41,377 nt of DNA from Chitinophagaceae bacterium (GCA_028288365.1 JAQBNU010000089.1:1-41377); one strand, 5' to 3'; positions 16,905 through 24,745 are shown, counted from the first letter of the stretch. The notes: generated from the letters alone by a model not told the origin. Made by a program: numbers and translations.

Positions 16905-17429
16905 ATGAACAACCTTGTTCTGAATACCCATCTAAGCCTGAACGATTACATCAAAGTAAATCTATATTTGTTGTACAGAAAATTCATGGTAAAATTCACG
17001 ACGAGTATGGGCTTACTCCTTTTGTTGTGGCTGCTCTATAATTGCAACACCTATGATTTTTTTCCCTGGTTGCAATTTTTATTGGGCAGTTACCTGATCA
17101 TTGGCTTTCCATTGACCACGTACTTTGCGGCCAAACGAAACTACAAAGCAAACAGCCGGATCAGCGAACGGATGACCTACGAATTCAACAGCGAACAGCT
17201 CGAAATGATTGGAGAATCTTTTCATGTCAAACTAACCTGGGATAAAATATATTCCATTACAGAAAGTAATAACTGGATTTTAATCTGGCAAAATCCTCAC
17301 ATCGCAGATGTCATACCGAAGCGCTATTTTACGACCGGCACACTGCAAGCCTTTCGTGCCATTATTGCTTCGCATCCTTCTATTAAAAACAAGTCTCAGC
17401 ACCTTCGGTCGCGAAAAAGAATACAGTAA
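16905..17429 (+). CDS. YcxB-like membrane protein
   Basis: The 174-aa protein has a short N-terminal domain, two helices (about 36-46 and 53-72) and a C-terminal soluble beta-rich domain with the YcxB pattern: KLTWDKIYSITESNNWILIWQN, then VIPKRYF. YcxB-family proteins are small inner-membrane proteins of unknown function whose C-terminal domain resembles a pleckstrin-homology fold. The tail is basic (SRKRIQ). Confidence 0.75.
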   Translation: MNNLVLNTHLSLNDYIKVNLYLLYRKFMVKFTTSMGLLLLLWLLYNCNTYDFFPWLQFLLGSYLIIGFPLTTYFAAKRNYKANSRISERMTYEFNSEQLEMIGESFHVKLTWDKIYSITESNNWILIWQNPHIADVIPKRYFTTGTLQAFRAIIASHPSIKNKSQHLRSRKRIQ

Positions 17430-17453
17430 AAATCATGTTTTATACCCCTGAAA

Positions 17454-17486
17454 TTTGCAGCAATCTTAATAAAATATTTACTTTAG
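17454..17486 (+). promoter_or_regulatory. Candidate promoter of the SLOG/TIR-like pair
   Basis: TTTG (17454-17457), 21-nt spacer, TACTTTAG (17479-17486), one mismatch from the Bacteroidota consensus TTTG-N19-21-TAnnTTTG. Transcription would start near 17493, about 50 nt before the gene, giving the two-gene module its own promoter. Confidence 0.55.
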
Positions 17487-17543
17487 TGGCACAAACATAT
17501 TCCTGTTGTATTTCCTCAACGATAAACAACCTGAAGTAACAAG

Positions 17544-18110
17544 ATGATCTTTTTATCTGCCAGCATTCCTACTCCAGGAAAAGAGAAATACTTTGAGACC
17601 GCCGATGCCCTGGCTATTCATGCTGCAGTCAGAGCGGTAACGCAGGTAGTTCTTCCAAACAATCAATTGATCTGGGGAGGCCATCCTGCCATCACCACTA
17701 TGATCCGTCATACCATTGGACGAATGGAGGTAGAAGTACAAGACCAGCTTACACTTTACCAATCCGATTATTTTAAAACTATTTTCCCTCGAGAGAATAT
17801 CTTTTTCAAACAATTGATTACGGTTCCAGAAACTCCGGACAAAAAAATAAGCATCACCAATATGCGACATAAAATGATCGAACAATATCCTTTTAAAGCA
17901 GCTGTTTTTATAGGAGGGATGAAAGGTGTTGAAAAAGAATACGAAATCTTCTGCAAGGCACATCCGCATGCACTGCTATTGCCAGTAGCAAGCACTGGTG
18001 CCGCAGCCAGGATCATTTATGATACACTACCCGCACCAGCAGACAAACGTCTGATGGAAGATTACGAATACAATTCTTTGTTTCAATCCCTCTTGCAAGA
18101 ATACCTCTAA
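17544..18110 (+). CDS. SLOG-domain protein (cluster 3 type), putative nucleotide-signal binder
   Basis: The 188-aa protein is a single Rossmann-like SLOG domain. It opens with FLSASIP (residues 3-9), has LIWGGHPAITTMI (42-54), and later AVFIGGMKGVEKEYEIF (120-136), a Gly-rich loop followed by an acidic helix. SLOG domains bind nucleotides or nucleotide-derived signals; in Thoeris ThsA a SLOG domain senses a cyclic ADP-ribose isomer. No effector (Sir2, nuclease or membrane helix) is fused here. The TIR-like gene starts 6 nt downstream, so the pair is almost certainly co-translated. It may sense or process the TIR product. The subfamily assignment is from memory of motifs. Confidence 0.75.
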   Translation: MIFLSASIPTPGKEKYFETADALAIHAAVRAVTQVVLPNNQLIWGGHPAITTMIRHTIGRMEVEVQDQLTLYQSDYFKTIFPRENIFFKQLITVPETPDKKISITNMRHKMIEQYPFKAAVFIGGMKGVEKEYEIFCKAHPHALLLPVASTGAAARIIYDTLPAPADKRLMEDYEYNSLFQSLLQEYL

Positions 18111-18116
18111 CATTAC

Positions 18117-18494
18117 ATGGCTACTCGTAAAAAAGTATTTGTCAGTTTTGATTTCGACAACGATAAGTTTTTGAAAGATTGTTTGATTGGACAATCCAAA
18201 CTTGAACAGTCCCCTTTTGAAGTCTATGACTATTCTTTAAAAGAAGCTTCCAAAGAAAAAGAGTGGGAAGAAAAAGCACGAAAAAAAATCGAACAATCGG
18301 ACCTTGTAATTGTTGTATTGGGGGAGCATACACATCAATCAACCGGTGTGTTAAAAGAAATCGCCATAGCCAAATCTTTAAATAAAAAAATCATTCAACT
18401 CATCGGACATAAGGACATCAAATACCAACGTATCAAAGGTGCGGGATATGTATATCAATGGAAGTGGGAAAATCTGGAAAAGGTTTTACGTTAG
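18117..18494 (+). CDS. ThsB-like TIR-like domain protein (MTH538 type)
   Basis: The 125-aa protein is a minimal flavodoxin/TIR-like fold: KVFVSFDFDNDKF at 6-18, a conserved VYDYSLKEAS at 36-45, then SDLVIVVLGEHTHQSTGVLKEI, in which Glu81 sits where Thoeris TIR-like proteins carry the catalytic Glu. It matches the MTH538/ThsB family, whose members in anti-phage Thoeris turn NAD+ into a cyclic nucleotide signal. No membrane segment or signal peptide is present. It is 6 nt downstream of the SLOG gene. Whether it cleaves NAD+ or is only a binding module cannot be told; the Trp found in many homologues before the Glu helix is replaced by Gly-Val here. Confidence 0.8.
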   Translation: MATRKKVFVSFDFDNDKFLKDCLIGQSKLEQSPFEVYDYSLKEASKEKEWEEKARKKIEQSDLVIVVLGEHTHQSTGVLKEIAIAKSLNKKIIQLIGHKDIKYQRIKGAGYVYQWKWENLEKVLR

Positions 18495-18616
18495 ACTTAT
18501 ATTTAAACATTGAGCAAACACAATACAGTTCATTTATTCCCCTCCCATTGCTAAAAATTAAAATTCTTTCCTGTATCTTGAATAATTGGCAATCCACTAT
18601 CACGAGACTTTTCACC

Positions 18617-19147
18617 ATGGATTCATTGGAATTGATTACGCTACTACGACACAATAAAGAAAAAGGCATTTCTTGTCTTTACGATAAGTATGCACCTGCA
18701 CTGAACGGCATCATTGTGCGCATTGTAAAATCCGAAAAAAAATCTGAAGAAGTTTTACAGAGAACTTTCTTAAAAATCACACATGCCATCGAACATTTCG
18801 ATGAAGAAAAATGCAGTTTATTTACCTGGCTGAGCCGCATGGCCAGACAAGAAGCCATCGAAGCATCAACAACTGAAAGAGAAAATGGTGTACCGTATCC
18901 TTCGGCACAAGAACAGGACAAACGCATGGCCGCCATATCTAAGGAATGCAAAGAAGTACTAGATCATATTTATTTATTGGGCTACACACCTCTTGAAACT
19001 TCAGCGAAATTAAACCTTCCCCTCGACACTGTAAAAACCAGGCTACGCTCTGCCATTTTCCAGTTGCGGGAAACATTGTCCCATGATCGTCCTTCTCTTC
19101 TGAGCAAAGCTCTTTTTATCATCTTTTCTCTTCCCATCTTATCATGA
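18617..19147 (+). CDS. ECF-type RNA polymerase sigma factor
   Basis: Residues 10-45 form sigma region 2 (LYDKYAPALNGIIVRI, then SEEVLQRTFLKI), and region 4 is near the C-terminus (LLGYTPLETSAKLNLPLDTVKTRLRSAIFQLRE), the helix-turn-helix that reads the -35 element. The ATG at 18617 gives 176 aa, normal for ECF factors; the longer frame from 18458 overlaps the TIR-like gene and is rejected. It overlaps the next gene by four bases (ATGA at 19144-19147), so sigma and partner are coupled. It would respond to an envelope or oxidative signal, released by the partner. Confidence 0.88.
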   Translation: MDSLELITLLRHNKEKGISCLYDKYAPALNGIIVRIVKSEKKSEEVLQRTFLKITHAIEHFDEEKCSLFTWLSRMARQEAIEASTTERENGVPYPSAQEQDKRMAAISKECKEVLDHIYLLGYTPLETSAKLNLPLDTVKTRLRSAIFQLRETLSHDRPSLLSKALFIIFSLPILS

Positions 19148-19752
19148 ATCTAAAAGAAATACGCGAATCCGGTTTATTGGAATTGTACGTTTACGGTAGC
19201 CTGGAAAATGAAGAGTTGGTCTTAGTAGTAGAAGCACTCTCCAAATATCCGGAATTAAAAAACGACCTGGAAGAAATAGAAATGGCATTGCTACAGCATG
19301 CCGAGTTGTATGCGGTAGAACCTCATGGTATAGTAAAACCATTCTTTCTGGCTACACTTGATTACCTTGAACGATTGAAAGCTGGAGAAATAATCACTTC
19401 CCCTCCTCTTGTAAATAAACAATCTAAGATCAGTGATTACCAACAATGGTTGGACAGAGCAGACATGCAGGTGCCGGAAGAGATGGATGCCATTCATGCA
19501 AAGATCATTGCTCATGAACCAGGCAAAATAACCGCTTTGGTGTGGTTGCGTTTTGGAGCTCCGGATGAAATTCACCATGACGAATACGAAAACTTTCTGA
19601 TTGTTGAAGGATCTTGCACCATCACAGTGGGTGATCAGGAACATCATCTGAAAGCCGGCGATTATATGTCTATGCCTCTGCACATCACACACAGCGTGCG
19701 CATTACCTCTCCTATTCCCTGCAAAATCATATTGCAACGCGTGGCTGCATAA
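19144..19752 (+). CDS. Cupin-domain candidate anti-sigma factor (ChrR-like layout, no zinc motif)
   Basis: The first 60 residues (IRESGLLELYVYGSLENEELVLVVEAL, then LKNDLEEIEMALLQHAE) look like the helical anti-sigma domain of the RskA/ChrR group, but without the HxxxCxxC zinc motif. Residues about 110-200 form a cupin: ALVWLRFGAPDEIHHDEYENFLIVEG, then GDYMSMPLHITHSV. In ChrR-type anti-sigmas the cupin is a signal-sensing domain, so ligand or oxidant binding could release the sigma factor. Its soluble nature (no membrane helix) and the ATGA overlap with the ECF gene support this. The anti-sigma role is inference. Confidence 0.75.
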   Translation: MNLKEIRESGLLELYVYGSLENEELVLVVEALSKYPELKNDLEEIEMALLQHAELYAVEPHGIVKPFFLATLDYLERLKAGEIITSPPLVNKQSKISDYQQWLDRADMQVPEEMDAIHAKIIAHEPGKITALVWLRFGAPDEIHHDEYENFLIVEGSCTITVGDQEHHLKAGDYMSMPLHITHSVRITSPIPCKIILQRVAA

Positions 19753-19902
19753 TCTCCCTTTGCTTGTTGACGTTATATCATAGGTTATACTTCGTCACCT
19801 TCTTTCTTTACGGAGTGATCCGTTTGAAATCTGCTTTTTTTTTCTTATTTAGTAAAGATGCCGTTGCCTTTCATGCGGCAAACGTAATCTAAAATAGAAA
19901 AT

Positions 19903-20319
19903 ATGACAACTACCACTTATCCTTCCAAGGTCGGACTTGAACTTGTCATTCCGCTTGCTGCTGTATTTGGTATTACTTCTGCACTATTAATTTATGAAAG
20001 AGCCTGGGTCGGGTTACTCATTAACATGACTGCAGTCACAGGAATCTGCTACCTTGTCATCAGTACGACCTATACCATAGAAGGCAATGTACTATGCATC
20101 AGGTCTGCGCTCATTACTCCTCTTATCATTGAAATAGATAGCATACAAAAAGTAATGGAAACAAGGGACCCGGTAAGTTCACCTGCTGTTTCTCTAGATC
20201 GATTGGAAATAATGTATGGGCAAACAGATCGGGTATTAATCTCCCCAAAATGTAAAAAAGAATTCTTACAACAACTCAAAGAGATCAAACCTGAAATTGA
20301 AATCGTACTAAGAAAATAA
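19903..20319 (+). CDS. Bacterial PH-domain membrane protein (YyaB-like)
   Basis: Two N-terminal helices (about 12-55) precede a domain with the YyaB/bPH_4 pattern: TYTIEGNVLCIRSALITPLIIEIDSIQKVMETRDP, then AVSLDRLEI and a late VLISPKCKKEF. These fold as pleckstrin-homology-like beta barrels facing the cytoplasm. The length of 138 aa is typical. The lipocalin-like gene begins 4 nt after its stop, so they form an operon. Function unknown. Confidence 0.8.
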   Translation: MTTTTYPSKVGLELVIPLAAVFGITSALLIYERAWVGLLINMTAVTGICYLVISTTYTIEGNVLCIRSALITPLIIEIDSIQKVMETRDPVSSPAVSLDRLEIMYGQTDRVLISPKCKKEFLQQLKEIKPEIEIVLRK

Positions 20320-20323
20320 TTTT

Positions 20324-20851
20324 ATGTCCAAAATTAACCTGAGTCAAATCAATCGTTTGAAATATGTAATCATCTGTTTGTTTTTGTGCTATGCCTCATA
20401 CGCACAAAAAACGCCTACCGATCTGTTGATCGGCAATTGGGATTTGACCGTGTATGAATTAAAAGGCAAGGATCAGAAAATGACATTGCTGTTTGACAAC
20501 AGCAATGTAGATTCAAGCTTCCAGGTCCTGGTCAACAAAATGGCCAATGATGTCAATCAAACAGCAGTTGATATCCCACAGGACAGTCTGGTACTTTTAA
20601 AGAAAGAGTACATTCAACAGGTAAAGTATTTATCGAAATCTTATTTCAAATTTGCCCCAAATGGCAAATGTAAACATAACCTCATCAACGACAGGCAAAA
20701 ATTCAAAACAGTCGATGATAGCTATACGATAAAAGACAATACTATTTTTTTAGGAGATGGTTCGAAATATAAGATTGTATCTGTTACAGCCACCAAGCTG
20801 GTTATACAGTCGAACAACGGGAAAATGCAACTCACTTATACCAGACAATAA
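20324..20851 (+). CDS. Secreted lipocalin-like protein
   Basis: The protein has a signal peptide (YVIICLFLCYASYAQ) and a body that begins LLIGNWDLTVYE, the G-x-W strand of lipocalin-like domains, ending with a string of beta-strands (IKDNTIFLGDGSKYKIVSVTATKLVIQ). Such proteins are periplasmic or surface barrels of unknown ligand in Bacteroidota. It is the second gene of the operon with the PH-domain protein, and a hairpin follows its stop. Confidence 0.7.
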   Translation: MSKINLSQINRLKYVIICLFLCYASYAQKTPTDLLIGNWDLTVYELKGKDQKMTLLFDNSNVDSSFQVLVNKMANDVNQTAVDIPQDSLVLLKKEYIQQVKYLSKSYFKFAPNGKCKHNLINDRQKFKTVDDSYTIKDNTIFLGDGSKYKIVSVTATKLVIQSNNGKMQLTYTRQ

Positions 20852-20854
20852 TTG

Positions 20855-20892
20855 ACCGTAGTGTTATTTTATTTTGTGAATACCACTACGGT
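20855..20892 (+). terminator. Hairpin after the lipocalin-like gene
   Basis: ACCGTAGTG (20855-20863) is the exact reverse complement of 20884-20892, with an AT-rich 20-nt loop. It has no T-run, so it may mark a 3' end rather than a classical terminator. Confidence 0.55.
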
Positions 20893-20931
20893 AGAAGCCT
20901 ACAGCGAGGGTAATAAGGATCTGAGTGTGGC

Positions 20932-21840
20932 ATGATTTTACCAGTACACTTGGGAAACATCTCCGCTATGATACCTCACATCTCTAACAAAACTGCTGTG
21001 ATTCATCATGAATTACACTTGAATTATACGCTTTCCGGAACAGGCGATATCGCTCTTCTTTTTGTTCACGGTGCTTTCCTGGATGAAACGTATTGGAACG
21101 CCCAAGTCGATTATTTCAGCTCTTCCTATCAGGTCATTACACTTGATCTGGCCGGACATGGTAAATCCGGTTGCAACCGCACCAATTGGAGCATCGAACA
21201 GTTTGGGCAAGATGTCATCGCTTTGTTAAAGGTCTTGCAACTCAAGCAAGTGATATTGATCGGACATTCCATGGGAGCCGATGCCATATTGGAGGCAGCC
21301 ATACTTTATCCTCAACCTGTGATAGGATTCATTGCTATAGACGCCTTTAAACATGTCGGTCAACCCTTGCCTGATGCCTATCAAAAACAAGCGGAAGAAA
21401 TCACTCAAAAATTACAAACTGAGTTTGCAGACACATTAGAAGCTTACGCACGCATGGCTTTGCTGACGTCGGAAACCAAACCTGCCATTACTGAACGTAT
21501 TGTACAGGCATACCGTAACGCTTACGAACCGATGGCTGTTGAATCTATTACGGAATCATTTGATTATTACCAACGCGAACGTGAATTACTTCAACGCATG
21601 ATACTGAAGTTATACCTGATCAACGTTGATTACATGGCTACGGAACAAAGCGCACTTGATCAATATGCTGCAGGCTCTTACGAATTATTGTCTTTACACG
21701 GTACCAGTCATTTTCCAATGATTGAAAATCCCAAAGAATTAAATGACCGTTTGGGAGAAGCCATTACCAGCATTACCAAAAACAAAAACAATGAACAAGT
21801 CAGCGCCTTTTTTGAAGATCACGACGATAGTCATACTTGA
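20932..21840 (+). CDS. Alpha/beta hydrolase
   Basis: The fold is clear: LLFVHGAFLDETYW (oxyanion HG), VITLDLAGHGKSG, LIGHSMGADA (nucleophile Ser in G-H-S-M-G) and a late SLHGTSHFPMIENP with the catalytic His. No signal peptide, so cytoplasmic. The Met at 20968 (MIPHISN) is an alternative start that drops 12 poorly conserved residues. The substrate is unknown; the family includes esterases and haloperoxidase-like enzymes. Confidence 0.85.
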   Translation: MILPVHLGNISAMIPHISNKTAVIHHELHLNYTLSGTGDIALLFVHGAFLDETYWNAQVDYFSSSYQVITLDLAGHGKSGCNRTNWSIEQFGQDVIALLKVLQLKQVILIGHSMGADAILEAAILYPQPVIGFIAIDAFKHVGQPLPDAYQKQAEEITQKLQTEFADTLEAYARMALLTSETKPAITERIVQAYRNAYEPMAVESITESFDYYQRERELLQRMILKLYLINVDYMATEQSALDQYAAGSYELLSLHGTSHFPMIENPKELNDRLGEAITSITKNKNNEQVSAFFEDHDDSHT

Positions 21841-21945
21841 GTGCGTTTCTAAACGAAAAACAAGGTTCTTAATTTAAGAGATTGTTAAATTCATGCATTA
21901 ACAGCTGTAAGAAGAGGTTTTTACAAAATAAGCACGTACCTTAGT

Positions 21946-21980
21946 GGTATGCTTGCCTGATCCTTAAGGTGTAGCATACC
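21946..21980 (+). promoter_or_regulatory. Dyad just upstream of the desaturase start
   Basis: GGTATGCT (21946-21953) is the exact reverse complement of AGCATACC (21973-21980), and CCTTAAGG (21962-21969) is a palindrome between them. A TACCTTAG at 21937-21944 resembles a -7 element, which would put the transcription start at or in the left arm. The right arm ends 8 nt before the ATG. It could be an operator or a 5'-UTR hairpin. Confidence 0.5.
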
Positions 21981-21988
21981 CAGAAGTT

Positions 21989-23194
21989 ATGCTTTCACAT
22001 TGGATTGATGCCAGGGATGAACGTAATTGTTGGACAATTCCTTTACCTGATACATCAAATTTATACCTCTTGATTGAAGCATCACTTCTCGCAGAAAAGC
22101 CGCTAAAAAAATCAGCTTCTGATTCTCACGAAAGAATTCGTTTCGGCAATCACAAAAATCCTTTTTTCACTTCCTTGAAGGAAAAAGTAGCTCTTTACTT
22201 TGAGAAAGAAGAACTGTCTCGAAACGGTACCACTCATTTGTACCTCAAGGCTTCTTTTTTTATTCTCACTTATTTTCTCGCTTACGGCACACTTCTATTG
22301 GGTCATCCTCCGGTATGGGGTGCATTACTCCTTTGCGTATACCTCGGCCTTGCTGCAGCAGCCATCGGCTTCAACATCATGCACGACGGTTCACATGGAA
22401 GTTTTTCAGATATACAATGGATCAATGTCATTGCTGCCTACAGCATCAATATTTTAGGAGGAGATGCTGTACTCTGGAAAAACAAACACAACATCATTCA
22501 CCATACCTACACCAACCTGGAAGGGCATGATCAGGACATTGCGCAACTACCGGTTTTAAGATTAAACAGTTTACAAAAAAAATACTACCTGCATCGTTTT
22601 CAACACCTGTATTGTTTTCTTGTCTACGGATTGTCTTCTTTATTTTGGGTTTTTCTTTTAGACTTTATCAAATATTTTCAAGGGAAAGTCGGCAACTTCA
22701 AACTCACTGGAATGGAAACCAAAGATCACGTGATCTTCTGGATATCGAAAGTGACGTACTTCACCTTTTACCTGATCCTTCCAGCGCTTGTATGGGGGCT
22801 TGGACCTGCACTGATTGGATTTTTTGTTTTCCACTTTGTATTGGGGACTGTACTCTCTACCGTATTCCAGCTGGCACACGTGGTAGAAGAAGCGGAGTTT
22901 TCTGAAGAGCATCTTTCTTCCAACAGAATAGCAGACGAATGGGCCGTTCATCAATTGAAAACGACCACTAACTTTTGTACTTCCAATGATTGGATGACCT
23001 GGTATGTCGGAGGATTAAATTTCCAGGTAGTACATCATTTATTTCCTAAAATCAGTCACGTGCATTATCCTGCTTTGAATAAAATGGTGAAAGAAACGTG
23101 CGAAGAACAACAGGTTATTTATCATGAATTTCCTTCATTCATGAGTGCTCTCCGTTCACACATGAAGCACCTTAAAGAAACAGCCAATGCCTGA
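21989..23194 (+). CDS. Membrane fatty-acid desaturase (front-end/acyl-lipid type)
   Basis: Desaturases insert a C=C bond into fatty acyl chains using O2 and a di-iron site held by three His boxes. These are HDGSH (132-136), HNIIHHTYTN with HH at 171-172, and QVVHHLFP (346-353). At least four helices surround them. The domain resembles acyl-lipid or linoleoyl-CoA desaturases and would tune membrane fluidity. About 50 residues (MLSHWIDARDERNCW onwards) precede the usual start of homology (RIRFGNHKNPFFTSLK), so either the protein is long or the true start is a non-ATG codon inside. The next gene, an NAD(P)H/2Fe-2S reductase, is its probable electron donor. Confidence 0.9.
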   Translation: MLSHWIDARDERNCWTIPLPDTSNLYLLIEASLLAEKPLKKSASDSHERIRFGNHKNPFFTSLKEKVALYFEKEELSRNGTTHLYLKASFFILTYFLAYGTLLLGHPPVWGALLLCVYLGLAAAAIGFNIMHDGSHGSFSDIQWINVIAAYSINILGGDAVLWKNKHNIIHHTYTNLEGHDQDIAQLPVLRLNSLQKKYYLHRFQHLYCFLVYGLSSLFWVFLLDFIKYFQGKVGNFKLTGMETKDHVIFWISKVTYFTFYLILPALVWGLGPALIGFFVFHFVLGTVLSTVFQLAHVVEEAEFSEEHLSSNRIADEWAVHQLKTTTNFCTSNDWMTWYVGGLNFQVVHHLFPKISHVHYPALNKMVKETCEEQQVIYHEFPSFMSALRSHMKHLKETANA

Positions 23195-23257
23195 TATTCT
23201 TTCTTCTGCACCTCTATCCTTTTTTTGCTGTCGATATGAAAATGATTATCTTCGGGT

Positions 23258-24304
23258 ATGGCGGAAGAGTCCTTCATTAAGAAATTAAAAATTATAGCCG
23301 TACGCAAAGAAACTTCCAATGCTGTCACGTTTGTATTGGAACCTTTAGACAACTGGCAACCGGAGTATCAACCCGGACAATTTCTTACACTTGTTTTTCA
23401 AACACCTTACGGAGAAAAGCGACGCTCTTACTCCATCTCTTCTTCTCCCGCGCTGAATGAACAGTTGAGCATCACCATTAAAAAAGTGGATAATGGAGAG
23501 TTCTCTCGTTTGCTGGTTTACCAAACACACGAAGGTGATATTTTATATACATCAGGCATTAGTGGTTTCTTTCAGCTACCTCCAATACCGCATGACATCC
23601 GTCAGTTTTTCTTTATCGCTGCGGGTAGTGGTATCACACCCTGCTACTCGTTGATCAAAACGATTTTGGCTTCAGGTACAGACCAGGTCACTTTAATATA
23701 CAGCAACAAAAGCGAAGAAGACACGATCTTTTTACACGACTTAACGGAATTGGAAAAAGCATATCCCGATCGTTTTGCCATCCGCTTTTTGTATAGCAAT
23801 CGTTTCAGTGTATACCACAGCAGACTAAGCAAATGGTTGCTGCTGCAATTGTTGCAGGAACACTTACGAGTATCAAAAGAGCAAGCCTTCTTCTACCTCT
23901 GCGGCCCTTTTGATTACATGCAAACCATACGAATTACCTTGCTGGGTGAATCCATTCCATCTGCACACATCATCAAAGAAGATTTCAGTTCTCTGCCAAG
24001 GCTTGTTACACGCAGGCCTCCCGATACAGATGCTCATTGGGTAACCATTCGAATACAAGGACAAGCACATCAACTCCAGGTACAATATCCTCAATCTATT
24101 TTAGCGGCAGCGAAAAGCCAACACATTACTCTACCTTATAGTTGTGAAGCAGGACGCTGTGGAAGTTGCGCAGCTACATGCACCAGCGGCAATGTTTGGA
24201 TGGCTTATAATGAAGTGCTCACAGACAAAGAAGTAAGCAAAGGCAGAGTACTCGTATGCCAGGGTTTTCCAGTAGGTGGAAATGCCGAAGTCTCTTTTCC
24301 CTAA
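23258..24304 (+). CDS. Ferredoxin-NAD(P)H reductase with fused 2Fe-2S domain
   Basis: The protein has three domains in the order FAD, NAD(P), ferredoxin. RRSYSISSSP (Arg56-Ser57-Tyr58-Ser59) binds FAD, FIAAGSGITPCYSLI contacts the nicotinamide nucleotide, and a plant-type 2Fe-2S cluster is bound by Cys296, Cys301, Cys304 and Cys334 (CEAGRCGSC, then VCQG). It carries electrons from NAD(P)H to an oxygenase-type acceptor, probably the desaturase just upstream (63 nt gap, same strand). The 348-aa layout matches phenylacetyl-CoA epoxidase reductase-like enzymes. Confidence 0.9.
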   Translation: MAEESFIKKLKIIAVRKETSNAVTFVLEPLDNWQPEYQPGQFLTLVFQTPYGEKRRSYSISSSPALNEQLSITIKKVDNGEFSRLLVYQTHEGDILYTSGISGFFQLPPIPHDIRQFFFIAAGSGITPCYSLIKTILASGTDQVTLIYSNKSEEDTIFLHDLTELEKAYPDRFAIRFLYSNRFSVYHSRLSKWLLLQLLQEHLRVSKEQAFFYLCGPFDYMQTIRITLLGESIPSAHIIKEDFSSLPRLVTRRPPDTDAHWVTIRIQGQAHQLQVQYPQSILAAAKSQHITLPYSCEAGRCGSCAATCTSGNVWMAYNEVLTDKEVSKGRVLVCQGFPVGGNAEVSFP

Positions 24305-24317
24305 ACCGATTAACAAT

Positions 24318-24695
24318 ATGATCACACTGCGCATTCTTCTACTCATTGGATTTGGCGGCGGCATTGGAAGCATCTTCCGTTACTTGACTGCTTCGCTTGT
24401 TCATAAATACTACGCCGGAATTTTCCCTTTAGCCACTCTACTGATCAATGTACTAGGTAGCTTTCTCATCGGAATTATTTTCGGCGCGATCGAACGCCAT
24501 GAATTAAGCAATCCCGATTTAAAATTTCTTTTCATTACAGGATTCTGTGGAGGTTATACAACCTTCTCTGCTTTTGCTTTTGAAAATTTCAGTTTATTTC
24601 AATCCAATGAAACCTTTACAGCCCTTGCCTACATTGGATTGAGTCTGTTTCTTGGGTTGTTTGCTACATGGGCAGGCATTGCTTTGGTAAAATGA
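24318..24695 (+). CDS. crcB: Fluoride channel CrcB (Fluc)
   Basis: Fluc channels export fluoride as dimers of four-helix subunits. FGGGIGSIFRYL, LLINVLGSFLIG (the Asn lining the pore) and FCGGYTTFSAFAFE (signature with the two pore Phe) are all present. The length of 125 aa is typical. The ATG at 24318 gives a proper N-terminus; the longer frame from 24276 overlaps the reductase. It starts 13 nt after the reductase stop and no fluoride riboswitch precedes it. Confidence 0.93.
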   Translation: MITLRILLLIGFGGGIGSIFRYLTASLVHKYYAGIFPLATLLINVLGSFLIGIIFGAIERHELSNPDLKFLFITGFCGGYTTFSAFAFENFSLFQSNETFTALAYIGLSLFLGLFATWAGIALVK

Positions 24696-24714
24696 AAGTT
24701 CAAACGCTGCATTT

Positions 24715-24745
24715 TTTGAAAAGCAATATTTTTTAATTACTTTAA
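24715..24745 (+). promoter_or_regulatory. Candidate promoter of the tiny lipoprotein gene
   Basis: TTTG (24715-24718), 19-nt spacer, TACTTTAA (24738-24745), close to the Bacteroidota consensus, 17 nt before an ATG. Confidence 0.5.

Noticed and set aside
529..18494. Sirtuin plus SLOG plus TIR-like as one Thoeris system
   Set aside because: The sirtuin is 16 kb away, is a normal CobB-like deacylase and has no SLOG fusion, so it is not the effector of the SLOG/TIR pair on present evidence.
18458..18616. Longer N-terminus for the ECF sigma factor
   Set aside because: It overlaps the TIR-like gene and encodes sequence unlike sigma factors; region 2 begins right after the ATG at 18617.
24276..24317. 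Upstream extension of crcB or a fluoride riboswitch
   Set aside because: The extension lies inside the reductase gene, and only 13 nt separate the two genes, too short for a riboswitch.
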